Of a DNA stretch of 64,000 bases, positions 10,601 to 21,610 are shown one piece after another; position 1 is the stretch's first letter; each line of letters starts with the position of its first letter. The translations under genes and the position numbers were made by a program. The DNA lies in contig JAPTJF010000161.1 of assembly GCA_029339195.1 (NCBI GenBank), positions 56,546-120,545 on the forward strand, in the 5' to 3' direction. The notes beneath the pieces were generated by a model. The model saw only the letters and a list, made by a program, of their open reading frames with translations. It searched no databases and had not been told where the DNA came from. Source of the DNA: Micractinium sp. NFX-FRZ (taxonomy: Eukaryota; Chlorophyta; Trebouxiophyceae; Chlorellales; Chlorellaceae).

Positions 10601-13543
10601 CCCCCTCACGTTTTGGTCGTGGAAGAAGAAGCCCCGCCCCACGGGCAGGCAGTCCTTGTTGTAGCTCACGCGGTGCTTCAGCACCACATCCAGGGCCTGG
10701 GGTAGGCAAAGGTGGGGTGGGGGCGTTGGGAGGGAAGGCGGGGAAGGCGGGGAAGGCGGGAGGTGTGAAGCCCACGAGAGCAGGCAGAGGGGTTGAGTGC
10801 CGGCATGCGCTGCTTTGACACACATCTGACGCACCCTCTCACCCAGCCCGCCCCACCTGGATGGCGTGGTATGCCAGCTCCTCGTCCTGCCCCTTCATAA
10901 ATGCCTGCAGTAAACGGGTGGGCAGCAAGGGGCAGCCAGGCATTTCGGGGCAAGAGGGGAAGGCTGCTGGCAGGTGGTATGGTGTGAGGAAGCTCCTTGT
11001 CACAGCCGGTTCAAGATGAGAAAGGAGCGGCAAGGTGCATCCCTCCCAGTCTTCCCCCGATCCTCCCAGTGCATTCCCCGGCCCTCCACTCCCTCCTGCC
11101 CCCCCACCCCTTGCCTGCAGGCTGGCGATGGGGATGATGTTGACGCGGCGGATGGTCACCACCAGGCGGCGGGGGCGCACATCCCCCTCCAGCTGCACCG
11201 CCACCTGTACCGAGGAAGGCCAGGGACGAGCGGCGAAGTGAGGGAGAAGGCAGGTGGGAGGGCAGCAAGGATCACCCTCCAGCCTGCACCATGACTTGCA
11301 CGCGGCACAAGGGGGCTGGTCCACACTCCTCCCCTGGCCGCCACCCACAGCACTACTCACAACACAATGTTGTGAAGTATGTGGGGCACAAAGCTGGTCC
11401 CCGCTGTGCTGCCCCTCCACTCCAACTTGCCCCTCTCAAGGCACAGCCTTTTGCCACCCACACACCCTTCACGCATTCACCGGCAGGACCGCGCTGCCGC
11501 CCCTCTACCCACCTCACACACCCTCTGCCCGCTCACCTCGTGCTGCAGCTCGTTGCCCGGCACCAGCTCGGCAAAAGGTGTGTACATGTTCTTGCGCCCA
11601 TCGAAGGCCCACATGCCTGCAAGCATAATCACATGTGTGAGCATGCGTGGGGTAACAGGATGTGAGGGCATGTTCTTGCAGCCGGCACAGTCCCACAGGC
11701 CTTGAAGAGGGGACAGGGGCGGAGGGAGGTGAAGCCGGCAAGAGGTCCACAGGCAGGGTGAAAGGCAGGCAGGCAGGCAGCCAGGCAGCCAGCCAGCCAG
11801 CCAGGTAGGCAGGCAGAGTGTAAGGCAGAGTATAAGGCAGAGTGTAAGGCAGAGTATAAGGCAGAGTGTAAGGTGTGCCCTGTCCTCTCACCGAGGGGCC
11901 ACTGCTTGTCCTCCGCTACCGTCTTCATCACAGCCCTGCAACTTGAAGCTCATCAAAAGCGACTTTTAATGTCTGTTTTTCAGGCACCAAATCAATCACC
12001 TCCCTGCCAGCAAGGCACAGCATGGGCACAGCAGGAGGGCAGCTTAGTCGAGGTTGAAGAGGCCGGCAGGGCAGCCCTGCCAGACCGGGGCAGCATGCGC
12101 ACGGTGCAGCGCCGCACTGGCGGCAAGCGATTGGCCAGGCATGCCATACAAGGCAGGGTGTGTCCCAGGCGGAGGAGTGGGCCCAAACCGCAGCTGGCAA
12201 CCTGGGACCAGTTCCAGGGGCCGGCTCTGAATGCCCCCACGCCCTGACCAACCAGGCCCCCCGCCCCCATCCCCCACCGCTCCCCACCGGCAAATCTCGG
12301 CGGGCAGCGGGCGCAGCGCGGTCTTCGTGTCGGGCGGCGGCGGCTCGGGCGCGTCCTCCCGCCGCACCCCGCGTATGTCGACGTCAAAGTGGTAGGCCTC
12401 GGTGAGGGAGCACTCCACCTGGGGAGAGAGAAGGTACAACGGATCAACAGAGGCGAAACGTTGTTAGTTACACGGGGATCAAGGCGGGTTGTGGGTGGAG
12501 TGGGGCTAATGTTGTGTGGTCAGTCGCGCCCGCTTTTCGGCGGGCGCCGCTCCTGCGCGGGACATGCAGATGTTGGACGAAGAGGGAGGATGAAGAGCCG
12601 GGGACAGTGTACGTCATGGGCCTTGATGGTCTGCTTGCCCGGCCCCCTCACCCCACGCCAACCTTGAAACCTCGGCAGTTGCTTGCTCCCACCCCGACCC
12701 CGCCAATGGTGTCCAAACGACCCACCTTGAACCAGTTGGCCTTGATGGTCAACTTGCGGCCGGCGGTGCCAAAGGAGGGGCGCACGGCGCGCTGGGGGAT
12801 GAAGGCAAGCTCCATGGGGTGTGCCAGCGCCTCCTCGGGCGACGCCGCCGGGGGCGGGGCGCGCAGCGGGGCGGGCGCGCCGGGGATGGAGGGCGGCGGC
12901 GCGGCCGCCTGCGCGGCCGGCGGGGAGGTGAGCGGAAGGATGCAGGGGTGGTTGAGGGTATGGCCGCAGGGTGGGAGGACGGAGAGGAGAGCTCGCGGGC
13001 AGGCGTGCTGCTTCTTGGCACGCGTGCGCCCATGCATGTTCAACGGCACACGCCCGCGTGCACTTCGGCAAGCAGCCTTGCGGACCCAGAGCACACACTC
13101 ACCGCAGGGGCAGTGCGTGGTGGGCCGCCGTACTCTTGTTGGTACCCCCCTCCCCTGCCGCCACCCCTGCCTCCGCCCTCGTAGCCGCCGCCACCGCCGC
13201 GCCCAGCGTACTGCCCGCCTCCGCCGCGACCACCACCCTCCCGGCCGCCGTAGCCGCCACCCCTGCCGCCACCCGCGCCATAGCCGCCACCCCTGCCGCC
13301 ACCCTCCCCGCGGCCATATCCGCCGCCACCGCCGCCGTAACCTTGGCCCCCGCCCTGCCCGCCTGCCGGCGGGCGCGCGGCCGGCTGCGCTGCCGGCTGC
13401 CCTCCCGGGCCGCGCCCGCCGCCCTGGGGCGGCGCCTGGGGGGCTCCACGCCCCTGTGGACCCCCACGTGGGGGCTCTGGCGCCATGCCAGGTATGGCTT
13501 GCTGCGGCGGCCCTTCACCGCGCCCTCCACGCTTCCTCGGCAT
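1695..13543 (-). CDS. AGO: Argonaute, RGG-rich N-terminus, catalytic tetrad intact
   Basis: This is an Argonaute, the small-RNA-guided effector of RNA silencing, of roughly 1,050 residues in about 35 exons. Exon 1 (13103-13543) encodes a Gly/Arg/Pro-rich tail with many RGG and GGY units, then 12726-12908 and 12288-12418. The N domain shows [12 protein letters not shown] near 11520-11616. PAZ lies near 10010-8310. MID keeps LYREVKQ and the following Gln and Lys of the 5'-phosphate pocket near 6110-5700. PIWI has FGADVTHP (near 5000), GRQEI (near 4640), [10 protein letters not shown] (near 3975), [19 protein letters not shown] and QYAHLAAF (near 2290), which gives the slicer tetrad D-E-D-H. The protein ends LPVNPALHK (exon 1917-1999) plus VMFYV and TGA (exon 1695-1712). 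RGG tails are common in algal and animal Argonautes and are arginine-methylation targets in some. Several introns carry copies of exon edges. Confidence 0.93.
5210..5218 (-). other. AGO: 9-nt microexon of Argonaute (encodes VFG)
   Basis: On the minus strand the nine bases GTCTTTGGG are flanked by an acceptor (CCTGCAG) and a donor (GTGAGC). They fill the gap between the exon ending in RPFM and the exon starting ADVTHP, restoring the family motif as MVFGADVTHP (plant AGO1 has IIFGADVTHP). Without it the PIWI core lacks three conserved residues. Confidence 0.7.
6631..6757. repeat. Duplicated exon start in Argonaute intron
   Basis: Bases 6631-6664 and 6724-6757 are identical over 34 nt, an offset of 93 bp. 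On the minus strand each contains a C-tract, CAG acceptor and the first codons EFIDML of a MID exon. Only the left copy (6631-6664) continues into conserved protein. Confidence 0.85.
8885..8958. repeat. Tandem copies of an Argonaute exon end
   Basis: A unit with CGCCGCTGTACCGCCCC followed by CTCACTTGATGTTGTAC occurs twice in a row. On the minus strand the unit holds the exon end encoding YNIK and its GTGAGG donor, so two donors lie about 39 bp apart. Confidence 0.7.
10001..10112. repeat. Duplicated exon start in Argonaute (PAZ region)
   Basis: Bases 10001-10030 and 10083-10112 match at all but one or two positions (offset 82 bp). On the minus strand both hold a CAG acceptor followed by TGLAL. 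The left copy leads into the conserved exon [12 protein letters not shown]. More distant relatives of the unit follow near 10196 and 10330. Confidence 0.7.
11759..11872. repeat. GGCA-type microsatellite and 12-bp minisatellite in Argonaute intron
   Basis: A run of (GGCA)n/(GCCA)n at about 11762-11812 is followed at about 11813-11871 by five units of 12 bp that alternate strictly between GCAGAGTGTAAG and GCAGAGTATAAG, so the higher-order unit is 24 bp. Confidence 0.85.
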
Positions 13544-14462
13544 CTTGCTCTACGTGCCCTGCGTAGCAGCCATGCCAGGGGATTGGAGTGCCAGGGGATT
13601 GGAGGTAAGGAGGCGGGTTTGGCGTCGCCCGGCTGGGCGGGGGGTGCCTGCGCTGAACTTGCCTCGGAGAGGGCGGACACAAGCCTTGGGATCGCCTTGA
13701 CGTGTCGTAGATTGCAACGGCAGGTCTACAGCAAGCGAGAGGCAGCGTGTTGGGGCAGGTGACGAGGCACCCCACACAGGCCACCCATCAGATGCTGTAC
13801 TCTGATCATGTGAACACAGAGGCCTAGTGGGCGCCCCATGATGCTTGTTGCTGCCCGTTCCTGTGTGCCTGAACTTGAATGCCGTTCTGCGGTATTTGTA
13901 TATGCCCAATGCCGGGCGCTCTGCCTTGGCCCATGGGCGCCAGAGGCTGCAGCATGGCGGCTGGCGGCGGCGAAGGGCGGCAGTGGAAGCGGGGATAGCG
14001 TCGATCTTTATCTTCTCTGGGTGTCCTCTTTATCTTGTTTTCTTCTGTCGGATCTAGAGGCGGTTTCTGTGGTCCGACTTAATGCCTGGCATCCTCACGT
14101 TCACAAGGTGTAGAATGGTGGAGAGGAATGCACGGCACGGCATGGCAACAGCAGTCACTGCTGCAGAAGGCAAGATACTTGGTGCTTCATGCACCTGCTT
14201 GCCCCTATGGCAATGCCAAACAGCATGAGGCGAGAGGAACGGCCATGTGGGCGCAGCTGCAAGTCTTGTAGTTGGGGAGGTGTGGACAACTTGAGAGCGG
14301 CGGTGATGTGGCGCGGCTTTGGCCATGCTGTTAGATCTGTGAGATGCTGAGAGATGCTGTTAGAGGGGGTGCACACTTGCACCATACTGTATCACATCTC
14401 TTTGTAGCGCAGGCCAGGCGAGTGGGCGGCAGCAGCAAGTCGCACTCAAACAGCCCTAGCAG
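13544..14462. other. Divergent intergenic region, Argonaute / proline-rich gene
   Basis: About 0.9 kb separates two divergent start codons, so it should hold both promoters and 5' UTRs. It is less GC-rich than the flanks around 13840-14400. I see no clear exon and no certain TATA box. Confidence 0.5.
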
Positions 14463-15982
14463 ATGGCGGGAGGCAACCCGTTTGCAACCGACCAGAAGGA
14501 GGACCTTCTGGCTGGTGCGCAGAGGTCGGATGCCCCGGTATGGGAGGAGCAGGAGCAGCGGGAGGCGCAGCTGGTGCAGAGTAGCAGCGGAGGCTTGAGC
14601 AGGCGGCAAGAGGGCGCAGTTCTACCCGCAACAGATGCAGCAGAGGACCGCGGTTCAATACCAACGGCAGCGATATCAGCGGAGCAACTTCGGGAGGGGC
14701 CGCCTCTGCCGCCACCACCGCTCGTGGCGCCACCACCGCCGCTGGCCCCGCTGTCGATGGCCACAGAGCCGCCGCCAGCTGGTGCCGGCAGCGCAGGGTA
14801 CCCTCCCACAGCAGGTAGCGCAGGATACCCGCCGGGCATGGTGCCGGGGCAGCCATACGAGGGCCAGCCCTACTATTCCTCAGCCCCCGGGGCGGCGGGC
14901 GCCTGGGGCGGCGGCGGCAGCGACCAGTACGGGGTGCCACCGTACGGGGCCCCACCCCCGCCCCCGGGTGCACCCGTCAGCGGAGGTATGTATGGTGTGT
15001 CGAGCAGCGACTACTACCAGCCGCCTGCCGCCCCCGCCGGCGCCTGGAGCACGGTGCACCCAGCGGACCAGCCTCTGTCCTACCACACGCTGGAGCAGCA
15101 GCAGGGCGGCGGCGGGGCGCAGCCGCAGCAGGGGCGCATGGCATGCGGCGGTCTTGGCGAGCAGTGGACTTGCTTCTTGGTTGGGCTCATCTTGTGGCCT
15201 CTCTGGTGGGTTGCCAGGACAGGCTGGGGGCGCAGCTGTGGTGGCCTGGGCACTGCAGTGCCGCTGGTGTGGCGTGCTGGTGCCGTGCCGTCTTGTCGTG
15301 CATGCTGGCTGGCGGGCTGCAGGCCGATGCAAGCACCAGCAGCCCTGCGTGTGCTGCTGTGCACGCTGCCGCCTGTGTCTGTACCCCCTATCGGCTCATC
15401 CCATCCACCCCTGGCGGGGCTGCCGACCTAGCGCCGCTGCTTGCGGCCGCCTGCTTGATCCAGTCCCGCTGCTGCCCTGCCCACCCCTGCTTCCCCGTGC
15501 GTGTAGGTATTTCGCCACTATCTGGTATTGCATGAGCACCAAGCAGCGGGAAGACCCAAGGTGCGTGGCTGTTGGGCGGTGTGTTGGGGGAGGGGCAAGA
15601 AGCATGGGGTGGGGGAGGCAGGGCGTGGTGGGGTGGGGCAGCAGAGCAGGTGCGCCTCCCTCAGTGGGCACACGCCCAGAACCCATCCCACCCACAACAC
15701 ATTACAGCACAGTTGAGCACAGCCCAAGCATGCCCCACAACCATACGTGTGCTGCTCAAGCGTGCTGCCTCCCCTGCCCCTGGTAGGCCTCTCCCTACCC
15801 CACCCTGCCTCACCCCCCTGCATGCACTCCCCTCCTCTCCCTCCCCTGCTGCCACCCCCTCCAGGCAGCGCACCCCCTTCATCCTCAACTGCATCGGCTC
15901 TTTCGTCTTCTCCCTCATTTGGGTGGCCATAGTGGTGCGCAAGACGTGGAACTGCGACGCTCAGACCGGCATCTGCTGGTGA
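14463..15982 (+). CDS. Proline-rich protein with two C-terminal membrane helices
   Basis: Exons 14463-15205, 15507-15560 and 15865-15982 join in frame to give 304 residues. Residues 1-230 are low in complexity: an acidic, Gln-rich start (ATDQKEDLLAGAQ), runs of PPPP, two GSAGYPP repeats and many Gly/Tyr/Pro turns. Near residue 234 a Cys-bearing hydrophobic stretch (CFLVGLILWPLWYF) begins, followed by a basic loop (STKQREDPRQR) and a second helix (PFILNCIGSFVFSLIWVAIVV), then a cytosolic-looking tail WNCDAQTGICW. The layout of a proline/tyrosine-rich head and paired C-terminal helices resembles the plant 60S ribosomal L18a-like membrane proteins and other PPxY-type adaptors, but I cannot confirm the family. 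Its role is unknown. TGTAA follows at 16339-16343. Confidence 0.75.
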
Positions 15983-16302
15983 CGCAACTCTCACCACGAC
16001 ATACACCCTTCCAACACATGTACCGCACTCGGCACCTGCTTGCGGACGCTGGAGCACGCCCTGCCGGCCCCACAGGGGGATGGAGAGGGGTGTGGGGCGC
16101 GGCACGCGGCCATGGCCAGTCTTGCTAGCCTGCTGGGACAGGTGCTGCGGTAGCTGCGGCGGCGGCTTCCAGGGCGGGCTGCAGCTGGCCAGCCTGCAGC
16201 GCCAACGTCGGCTGTTGCCTGCCAGCACCATGCACGCGCGTTGTGTGCTGGGCATGCCCCTTGCGCCTCTTCCTCATTCGACTCTCACCTGATGTGGATG
16301 CC

Positions 16303-16307
16303 TTACA
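16303..16307 (-). promoter_or_regulatory. Putative TGTAA poly(A) signal, GIN-domain gene
   Basis: TTACA on the plus strand, 580 nt past the stop codon of the minus-strand gene. It is the nearest such motif. Confidence 0.35.
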
Positions 16308-16338
16308 TGACACGGGCCCATGTATGCCAAAGGCTTTT

Positions 16339-16343
16339 TGTAA
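16339..16343 (+). promoter_or_regulatory. Putative TGTAA poly(A) signal, proline-rich gene
   Basis: TGTAA about 360 nt after the stop at 15982, inside the string TTTTTGTAAAAC. Confidence 0.45.
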
Positions 16344-16884
16344 AACTTCCACAGAAGTAGGCCAGGAGTGCGGGATGGGGGGGGCGGGGGACGGCAGTTG
16401 CAGAGGGGCCAGAAGCACGTACTTGAAGCCAGACGCAGCAAGGAGGGGCTGGGCAGCGACTTGGATGTTTTACCATGAGGGACACCAGTGGCGGCCTCCT
16501 CCTACTGCATCAAGCCTCGCTGGCTCTACTACCATCAGCAGAAGCAGAGGCAGCATCTGGTGCAGCCGCAGCCAAGGACATCAGCATCGGCATCTCGTGC
16601 ACGTCGTGCTGAGGTTGGCCCCTGGTGTTGTAAAAAGAAGGCACCTGCTGCATGCCCGGGACACAAGGTGCAAGGGGGAGCAGACTGGCTGGCCGCTGCA
16701 GTCAGCGACAGGGGAGTGGCTGAGAGCCTGCAGGGCGGGCGCACACGCCGCCACGAAAGCGGGTTTGGCGCTGGCTGGCACAGGTACCAAAACGAAGTTG
16801 GAACTATGTAAAACTTGTCACTGTGTGACTGTGCGTTGGAAAGTCGGTTCAATGGCTGTGCAGGGCTGGCGCCTTGCAGCCCCC

Positions 16885-19800
16885 TCACAGAGGCACCACC
16901 AGCTCCTCAGCAGGGCTGGTGCACTGGGCGGTGCCAAACACAAAGGTGCTGCCGCCCTCGCTCCCGCCCTCTCCCTCGCCCTCAGTGAAGCCAGGGATGT
17001 TGATGTCTGTGATCTCCGAGTTCTCTGGCAGCTCGATTGTCACCTTGAGCTTGCGACCGGCGTGCTGCGGGCAGGTGAGTGGCGGGCGGGGGGGCGGGAG
17101 GCGGGGAGGCAGGGAGGCCATGTCAGCAGGCAGTAAGTGGAGTTGGCATTTGATCATCAATTTGCTGGGGATGCGGTGGCGGCTGCAGACGGGAGCGGAA
17201 GCCTCACAGAGGCATTTTCGCCAGGCGGGCACAAGTGGCTGGCCCGAGGCACATCAGCCCACCTTGCCAGCCGCAGCCAGGCGCCTGCCAGGCGAGTTGG
17301 ATTCGCAGCCGGCGGAGTTGCCCATCTGGACGGTGCCGCACGACCACGTCTGCGCACTTGCAGGACATGTGGGGGTGTGCAGTGAGCGCTCAAGGGAAGG
17401 GGAGGGGCCGGAACCTGGCATCCCTGCACACCCGCACGCATGCAGGCGCAGCTGTAACCACCACTGCCCGCCAGCAGAGCAGCTGTGGCAAACGCTGGGC
17501 AGCAGCAAGGCCAGGCAGTGGAGCAGGCAGTGGGCCAGGTGCAAAGAATGCGGGCAGCCGCTTGGGCAGCGTCAGCGTCAGCTGCAGCAGAGGGCTTGGC
17601 TTACCGGCGCATCTGGGACCTCTGGGAGCGCATCCACCTGCTCACAGGGCGTGCCAATCACCGGGCTGCTGCTGGTCACGCTGCACTGGCCCTGCAGCAA
17701 CAAAGCACGCCAGGCAGGAAAGAAGAGAACCGACTGAGAGCTGATGAGGGAGAGGAGGCACGCTGTGCAGGGCGCCGACACACGCATGGGCAGCGAGGCG
17801 CCGGCAGGCAGCGGGCAGCGCACGAGACCCGGGACGCACAGCATCATGCGCTGCAGCCGCCTGCCTCCCGCATGACCGGCCAATGCCGCACTGACGCCCC
17901 CACAAAGGGTCCCAGGCGGTCTCATGGCGGACCTGCAGCACCAACAGCCCACCAGTGTAGTACCAACAGCCCACCAGTTTTTGGCTCACCCGCCCCACCA
18001 GTCAACAGCCCACCTCTGTGTAGTAGTTTGTTGCCGTGCCTGAGATGCTGCCGCTGATGGGGACAGCCGCTGAGGTGGCGCCGATGTGGGAGGAGCCGGT
18101 GCCAGAGAGATCCACAGAGGCGCTGCCAGACACACCCGACAGCCAGGCCTGCGGGGGCGGGGGGCACAGGAGAGCGAGTGAGCTTAGCAGGGCGAACAAG
18201 GCGGCTGACAAGTGCTCAAGGTGGGGCGCTCAGCGGCGCTGAGCAGTGTGCAGCAGCGGCAGACGGTCACTTTGGCACATGGTGCGGCGGCACATGCCGA
18301 GCTTGGTTGGGCAAGGGGCCTGGCCCCGCATGTGCTGTGCATGGCCCCTGCCTCTGCTGCTTAGGCATGGGAAGGGAGCGGAGGAGGAGACAGCAAGCAT
18401 GCAGCGATTGGGCAAAACACCGCCCGCATGCACATGGCTGTCCCCATGCGTCAGCCCCCGCCCCCCAGCCGCACGTTGCCGGTGCCTTCGATGGTCAGCT
18501 GCACACTGCCCAGCTCTCCAACAAGCGCGATGTTGCCCGACCTGCACGGAAGGGAAACCGCGGAACGAATTTATGTATGCATTTAATGTTTGCGACTGCA
18601 TGCCAGGGCATGGAGGCAGGGGAGGCGAAGCACTGTGCCCGTTCCCACCCAGATTGTGCATGCAAGGTGACAATGGCTGCGCACAGATGCTTCGTCCCCA
18701 TTGGAACCCTTGTTGAGGCGGGCAGCACGTAGCGGCGGGGCACCTGTGGTGGTGCACATCACAGCAAGCCTCCCATGCATGCCAGCCCCCTCCGCTGCAC
18801 TGCTTCCCGCCTGCATCTTGGTCCATCCCCATCTGGGCCACGTGGCAGTGGCACCCACCCAGCACTGCATTCTCCTCTCGTGGGAGGGATGGCTGACGGG
18901 CTGTCAAAACTTGACCAGGCTGGACCAGAGATAGTTTGGCTCACCCAGGAATGCCCAGGGTCAGTGCGTCGGCGGTGATGTTTGTCCCCCACAGGCTGGC
19001 GGTGCCTGCCAGGGAGGCTGAGAGCTTGGAGAAGGCCAGGCCCGGAGCCAGGATGGCGCTGCCGACTGCAGTGAAATCGATGAGGCCAGCGAGGCACAGG
19101 CAGGCACGGAAGTGGGCCCGGCAGGTGGGGCGGGGATGCTGTGCACACGCCTTGCGTGGCTGGCGGGCGATGGCAAACAGGGAGCGGCATGCACGAGGAG
19201 GGCGTGTATGGTGGCGGGCCAAAGCGGGCGCTGGCGTGCTGCTGCCGTGGTGGTGGTGCAGAGCGGTGCAGGTGAGGTGCTGGTAACGCGCATGGTGCGG
19301 GGTTGGGGGTGAGCATAGTGATGTGTTCGCTTACCTCCGGTCAGCGTCACTGCCAGCTCATCCAGTGCAGGCAGCTCCAGCGTCACTGCATGGGGAGGCA
19401 ACAACACATGTACGAGGCGGCATGCTGTTTCGTTTTGCTTGGCAGGTGGGCAGCCACAGGAGGGCCAAGGTCCACACTGCGGGATCCTCCGGGGCGGGCG
19501 GCGGGTGGGCACCAACACGAGGGCGTGAAATCTTGGGCAGCCATGGGGTGGGGCTCAGGTGCGCGAGCGCGTGCCGCCTCAGCAGCAGCATGCCAGGCGG
19601 CGCGTGCCGTACTCTATCGTGCCTGTGCCTGTTGCCCTGACACCGGGGCTGCCCTGCAATGCAGCCTGCCTGCACGTTGGGGCCCGCCCCACCACAAACT
19701 CGTCAAATTCAGGCGTCCTCTCAGGACCTCCCTCAGCCGCAGCGCCCACCTGTGGCCACCGTGGAGATGTTGACGTCCGATGCCAGGTAGATGGAGAGGG

Positions 19801-20243
19801 TGCCATCCGACACCGTGGCCTCCAACAGGCCCACAAGGTTCTCTGCACTCCAGCAAACGGACAAGGCAGGACGCATGCGTGTCGCCGGGCAGGGCAGGTT
19901 CAACATGAATGCAGAGAATTCTTCTGAAACAGAGGGCACGCCAGGCGGGTGGCAGATACTGCCGCTCTTGCCCCCTCATGTGCCCCGTCCTTGTGCCCCC
20001 TCCTGATACCGTCCTCCAGCAAGCGCCGGAGCATTTCCTGTGCAACCACCACTCACCGCTGACCGTCAGCGTGCTCGCATTGCTGTCCGCACTGGGCGCG
20101 AGGAGGACGGTGAATGGCGAGCACAGAACTATTGCGCTGAAAGGTTCGCTGATCGAGGTCTCTGCGGAGCTCACGGCGGCAGCGGCGCTGCCGAGAAGAG
20201 CCAGGCCCAACAGGGCCAGGCAGACTGGCGCGCGAGTCGCCAT
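16885..20243 (-). CDS. Secreted GIN/DUF2807-like beta-repeat protein
   Basis: About nine exons encode a protein that opens with a signal peptide (MATRAPVCLALLGLALLGSA, cleavage near AAA). It continues EPFSAIVLCSPFTVLLAP, LTVS, ENLVGLLEATVSDGTLSIYL, VTLELPALDELAVTLTG, a repeat rich in Gly/Ser/Thr (FSKLSASLAGTASLWG), GNIALVGELGSVQLTIEGTG and VSGSASVDLSGTGSSHIG. This order (a VTV..ENL..GTL strand pair, then L..L.L.GSG repeats) is that of the bacterial DUF2807, or putative auto-transporter adhesin head GIN domain, which folds as a right-handed beta solenoid. Exon 1 is 20057-20243 and exon 2 is 19750-19842. The C-terminus is different: Cys-containing and acidic, ending AEELVVPL. A cell-wall or secreted role is inferred; the exact function is unknown. 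Confidence 0.72.
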
Positions 20244-21610
20244 GGTCTGTGTCGGAGTGCTGCCGCTGCCCTGCACCGGGGAGGCTATGCCTTGCAAAAT
20301 ACTTGGTGCTAGGTATAGGGGCATCAAGGGAGCGGGGGGAATTCTCTGCCAGATGGCGTGGGGCCAGCATGCCCAGCGGGGCGCCGGCAGAGGGCGCGCC
20401 CACCACACTGGCGGCACACACTCGGACGGTGCCCACCACACAGTTTCCAGGGCTGCTGCAGCTCCTTTCCCTCACTCTATCGCGCGATACGCATTAGCCT
20501 CTTATATGAGGCTGCAATGGATATGAAAGACTGAAAAAATGCAGAGGGGTGCCGGTGGGCGTGGTTTGGTGGGCGGGGGAGATGCACATGGAAAGTGGGG
20601 TGGGGACATGGCTGGGCGGCCTGGACATAGACATTGGAATGGGATTGGGGCGCATATGGGGCGAAAGGGTGCACATGCCATGCAGTAGGTATGTTTAGGC
20701 CCTGGAATGAGCACATGCTAAGGGTACACGCTAAGGTACACGCTAACCGGCAGCATCAGCCGGGGTGGACAAGAACAAGGGGAGGTGAGGGCCTGGGGAA
20801 TTCCTTCCAAGGCATGCATATGGGTTGTGCAGTCGACAGGGGACAGCAGGTGTGTGGGTGTGTGGTGGCTGGTTGGTGGGGGGGCGTGCTGCGGAAGGGG
20901 TGCAATACAGGCAGCGGGCCGAACAGGGAGGCGTGCAGCGGCCCAGGAAGAAAAGTGCAATGAGTGGAACGAAATGGATTTGTGTGAGTGTTGGGTTGGT
21001 TGCAAGGGATGGGGGTCAGGACTGGATTGCGGTGCCCCGAAACTGGGACGTGGCGCCCAGGCAATGCAACGCGGCGACCAGGAAATGAAATGCGGTGCCC
21101 TGGACATGGACACGCGGTGCACTACAAAGGCAGAGGTGCAGAGGCAGGGGTGCCGATAGACCAAAAGATCAGAGATGCTGACAGCGGGAGGTCTCGCCTG
21201 TTGTGGATACCGTGACGAGGGCTGGCTGGAAACCGGAATGCTCTGAAAGATGTGCGGGTGGGGGTGGGGGTGGGGGAGGTGGCTCACTGGTTTGCGCATG
21301 CAGAGGAGTGCTGGCCAGGGGAAGGGGCGAGGCAGATTTGAGGCTGGAGACCTGCCAAGCCGAGGCTGAAAGCCACCCTGACCCGCCCATGCATGTGCAA
21401 GAAAGCAGTAGGGGACGGGACAGGGGATTTGTGACATCGCGGGGTGTCGCTCTTGCCGGGCGCTGCCCCGCGGCAGTCGCCGGTGGGGGTGCCTCCAGGC
21501 GTGCAGGAGCAGGCGCGCTTTGCGCGCCCAGAGCAGGCGCTGCCTTGGGGCACTGCCCTTGGGCGCCGCCCTGACGCCCCAGGCACCCTTTAGAAACAAC
21601 TTCTCTGTGC
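20244..21610. other. Intergenic region with degenerate repeats
   Basis: This lies between the 5' end of the GIN-like gene and the 3' end of the ammonium transporter gene (both minus strand). A TTATATGA string at about 20500 might serve the GIN gene promoter. From about 20560 to 21125 the plus strand is G-rich and locally repetitive. No exon is convincing, and no TGTAA for the transporter was found. Confidence 0.4.
21030..21123. repeat. Degenerate ~21-bp tandem repeat
   Basis: Four to five units of 20-22 bp, each starting CGGTGCCC, GGCGCCCAGG, CGGCGACCAGG or CGGTGCCCTGG and holding an AATG/CATGG-like core, run end to end. It lies just past the 3' end of the ammonium transporter gene. Confidence 0.65.

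Larger units (their letters stand above)
15983..16884. other. Convergent intergenic region
   Basis: Two convergent genes end here. The plus-strand TGTAA (16339-16343) lies to the right of the minus-strand TGTAA (16303-16307), so the two transcripts may overlap at their 3' ends. No further exon is supported. Confidence 0.45.

Noticed and set aside
12514..13566. 350-codon plus-strand open frame rich in Arg/His/Pro
   Set aside because: It is the antisense of the GC-rich RGG exon and neighbours of Argonaute; composition alone explains the open frame.
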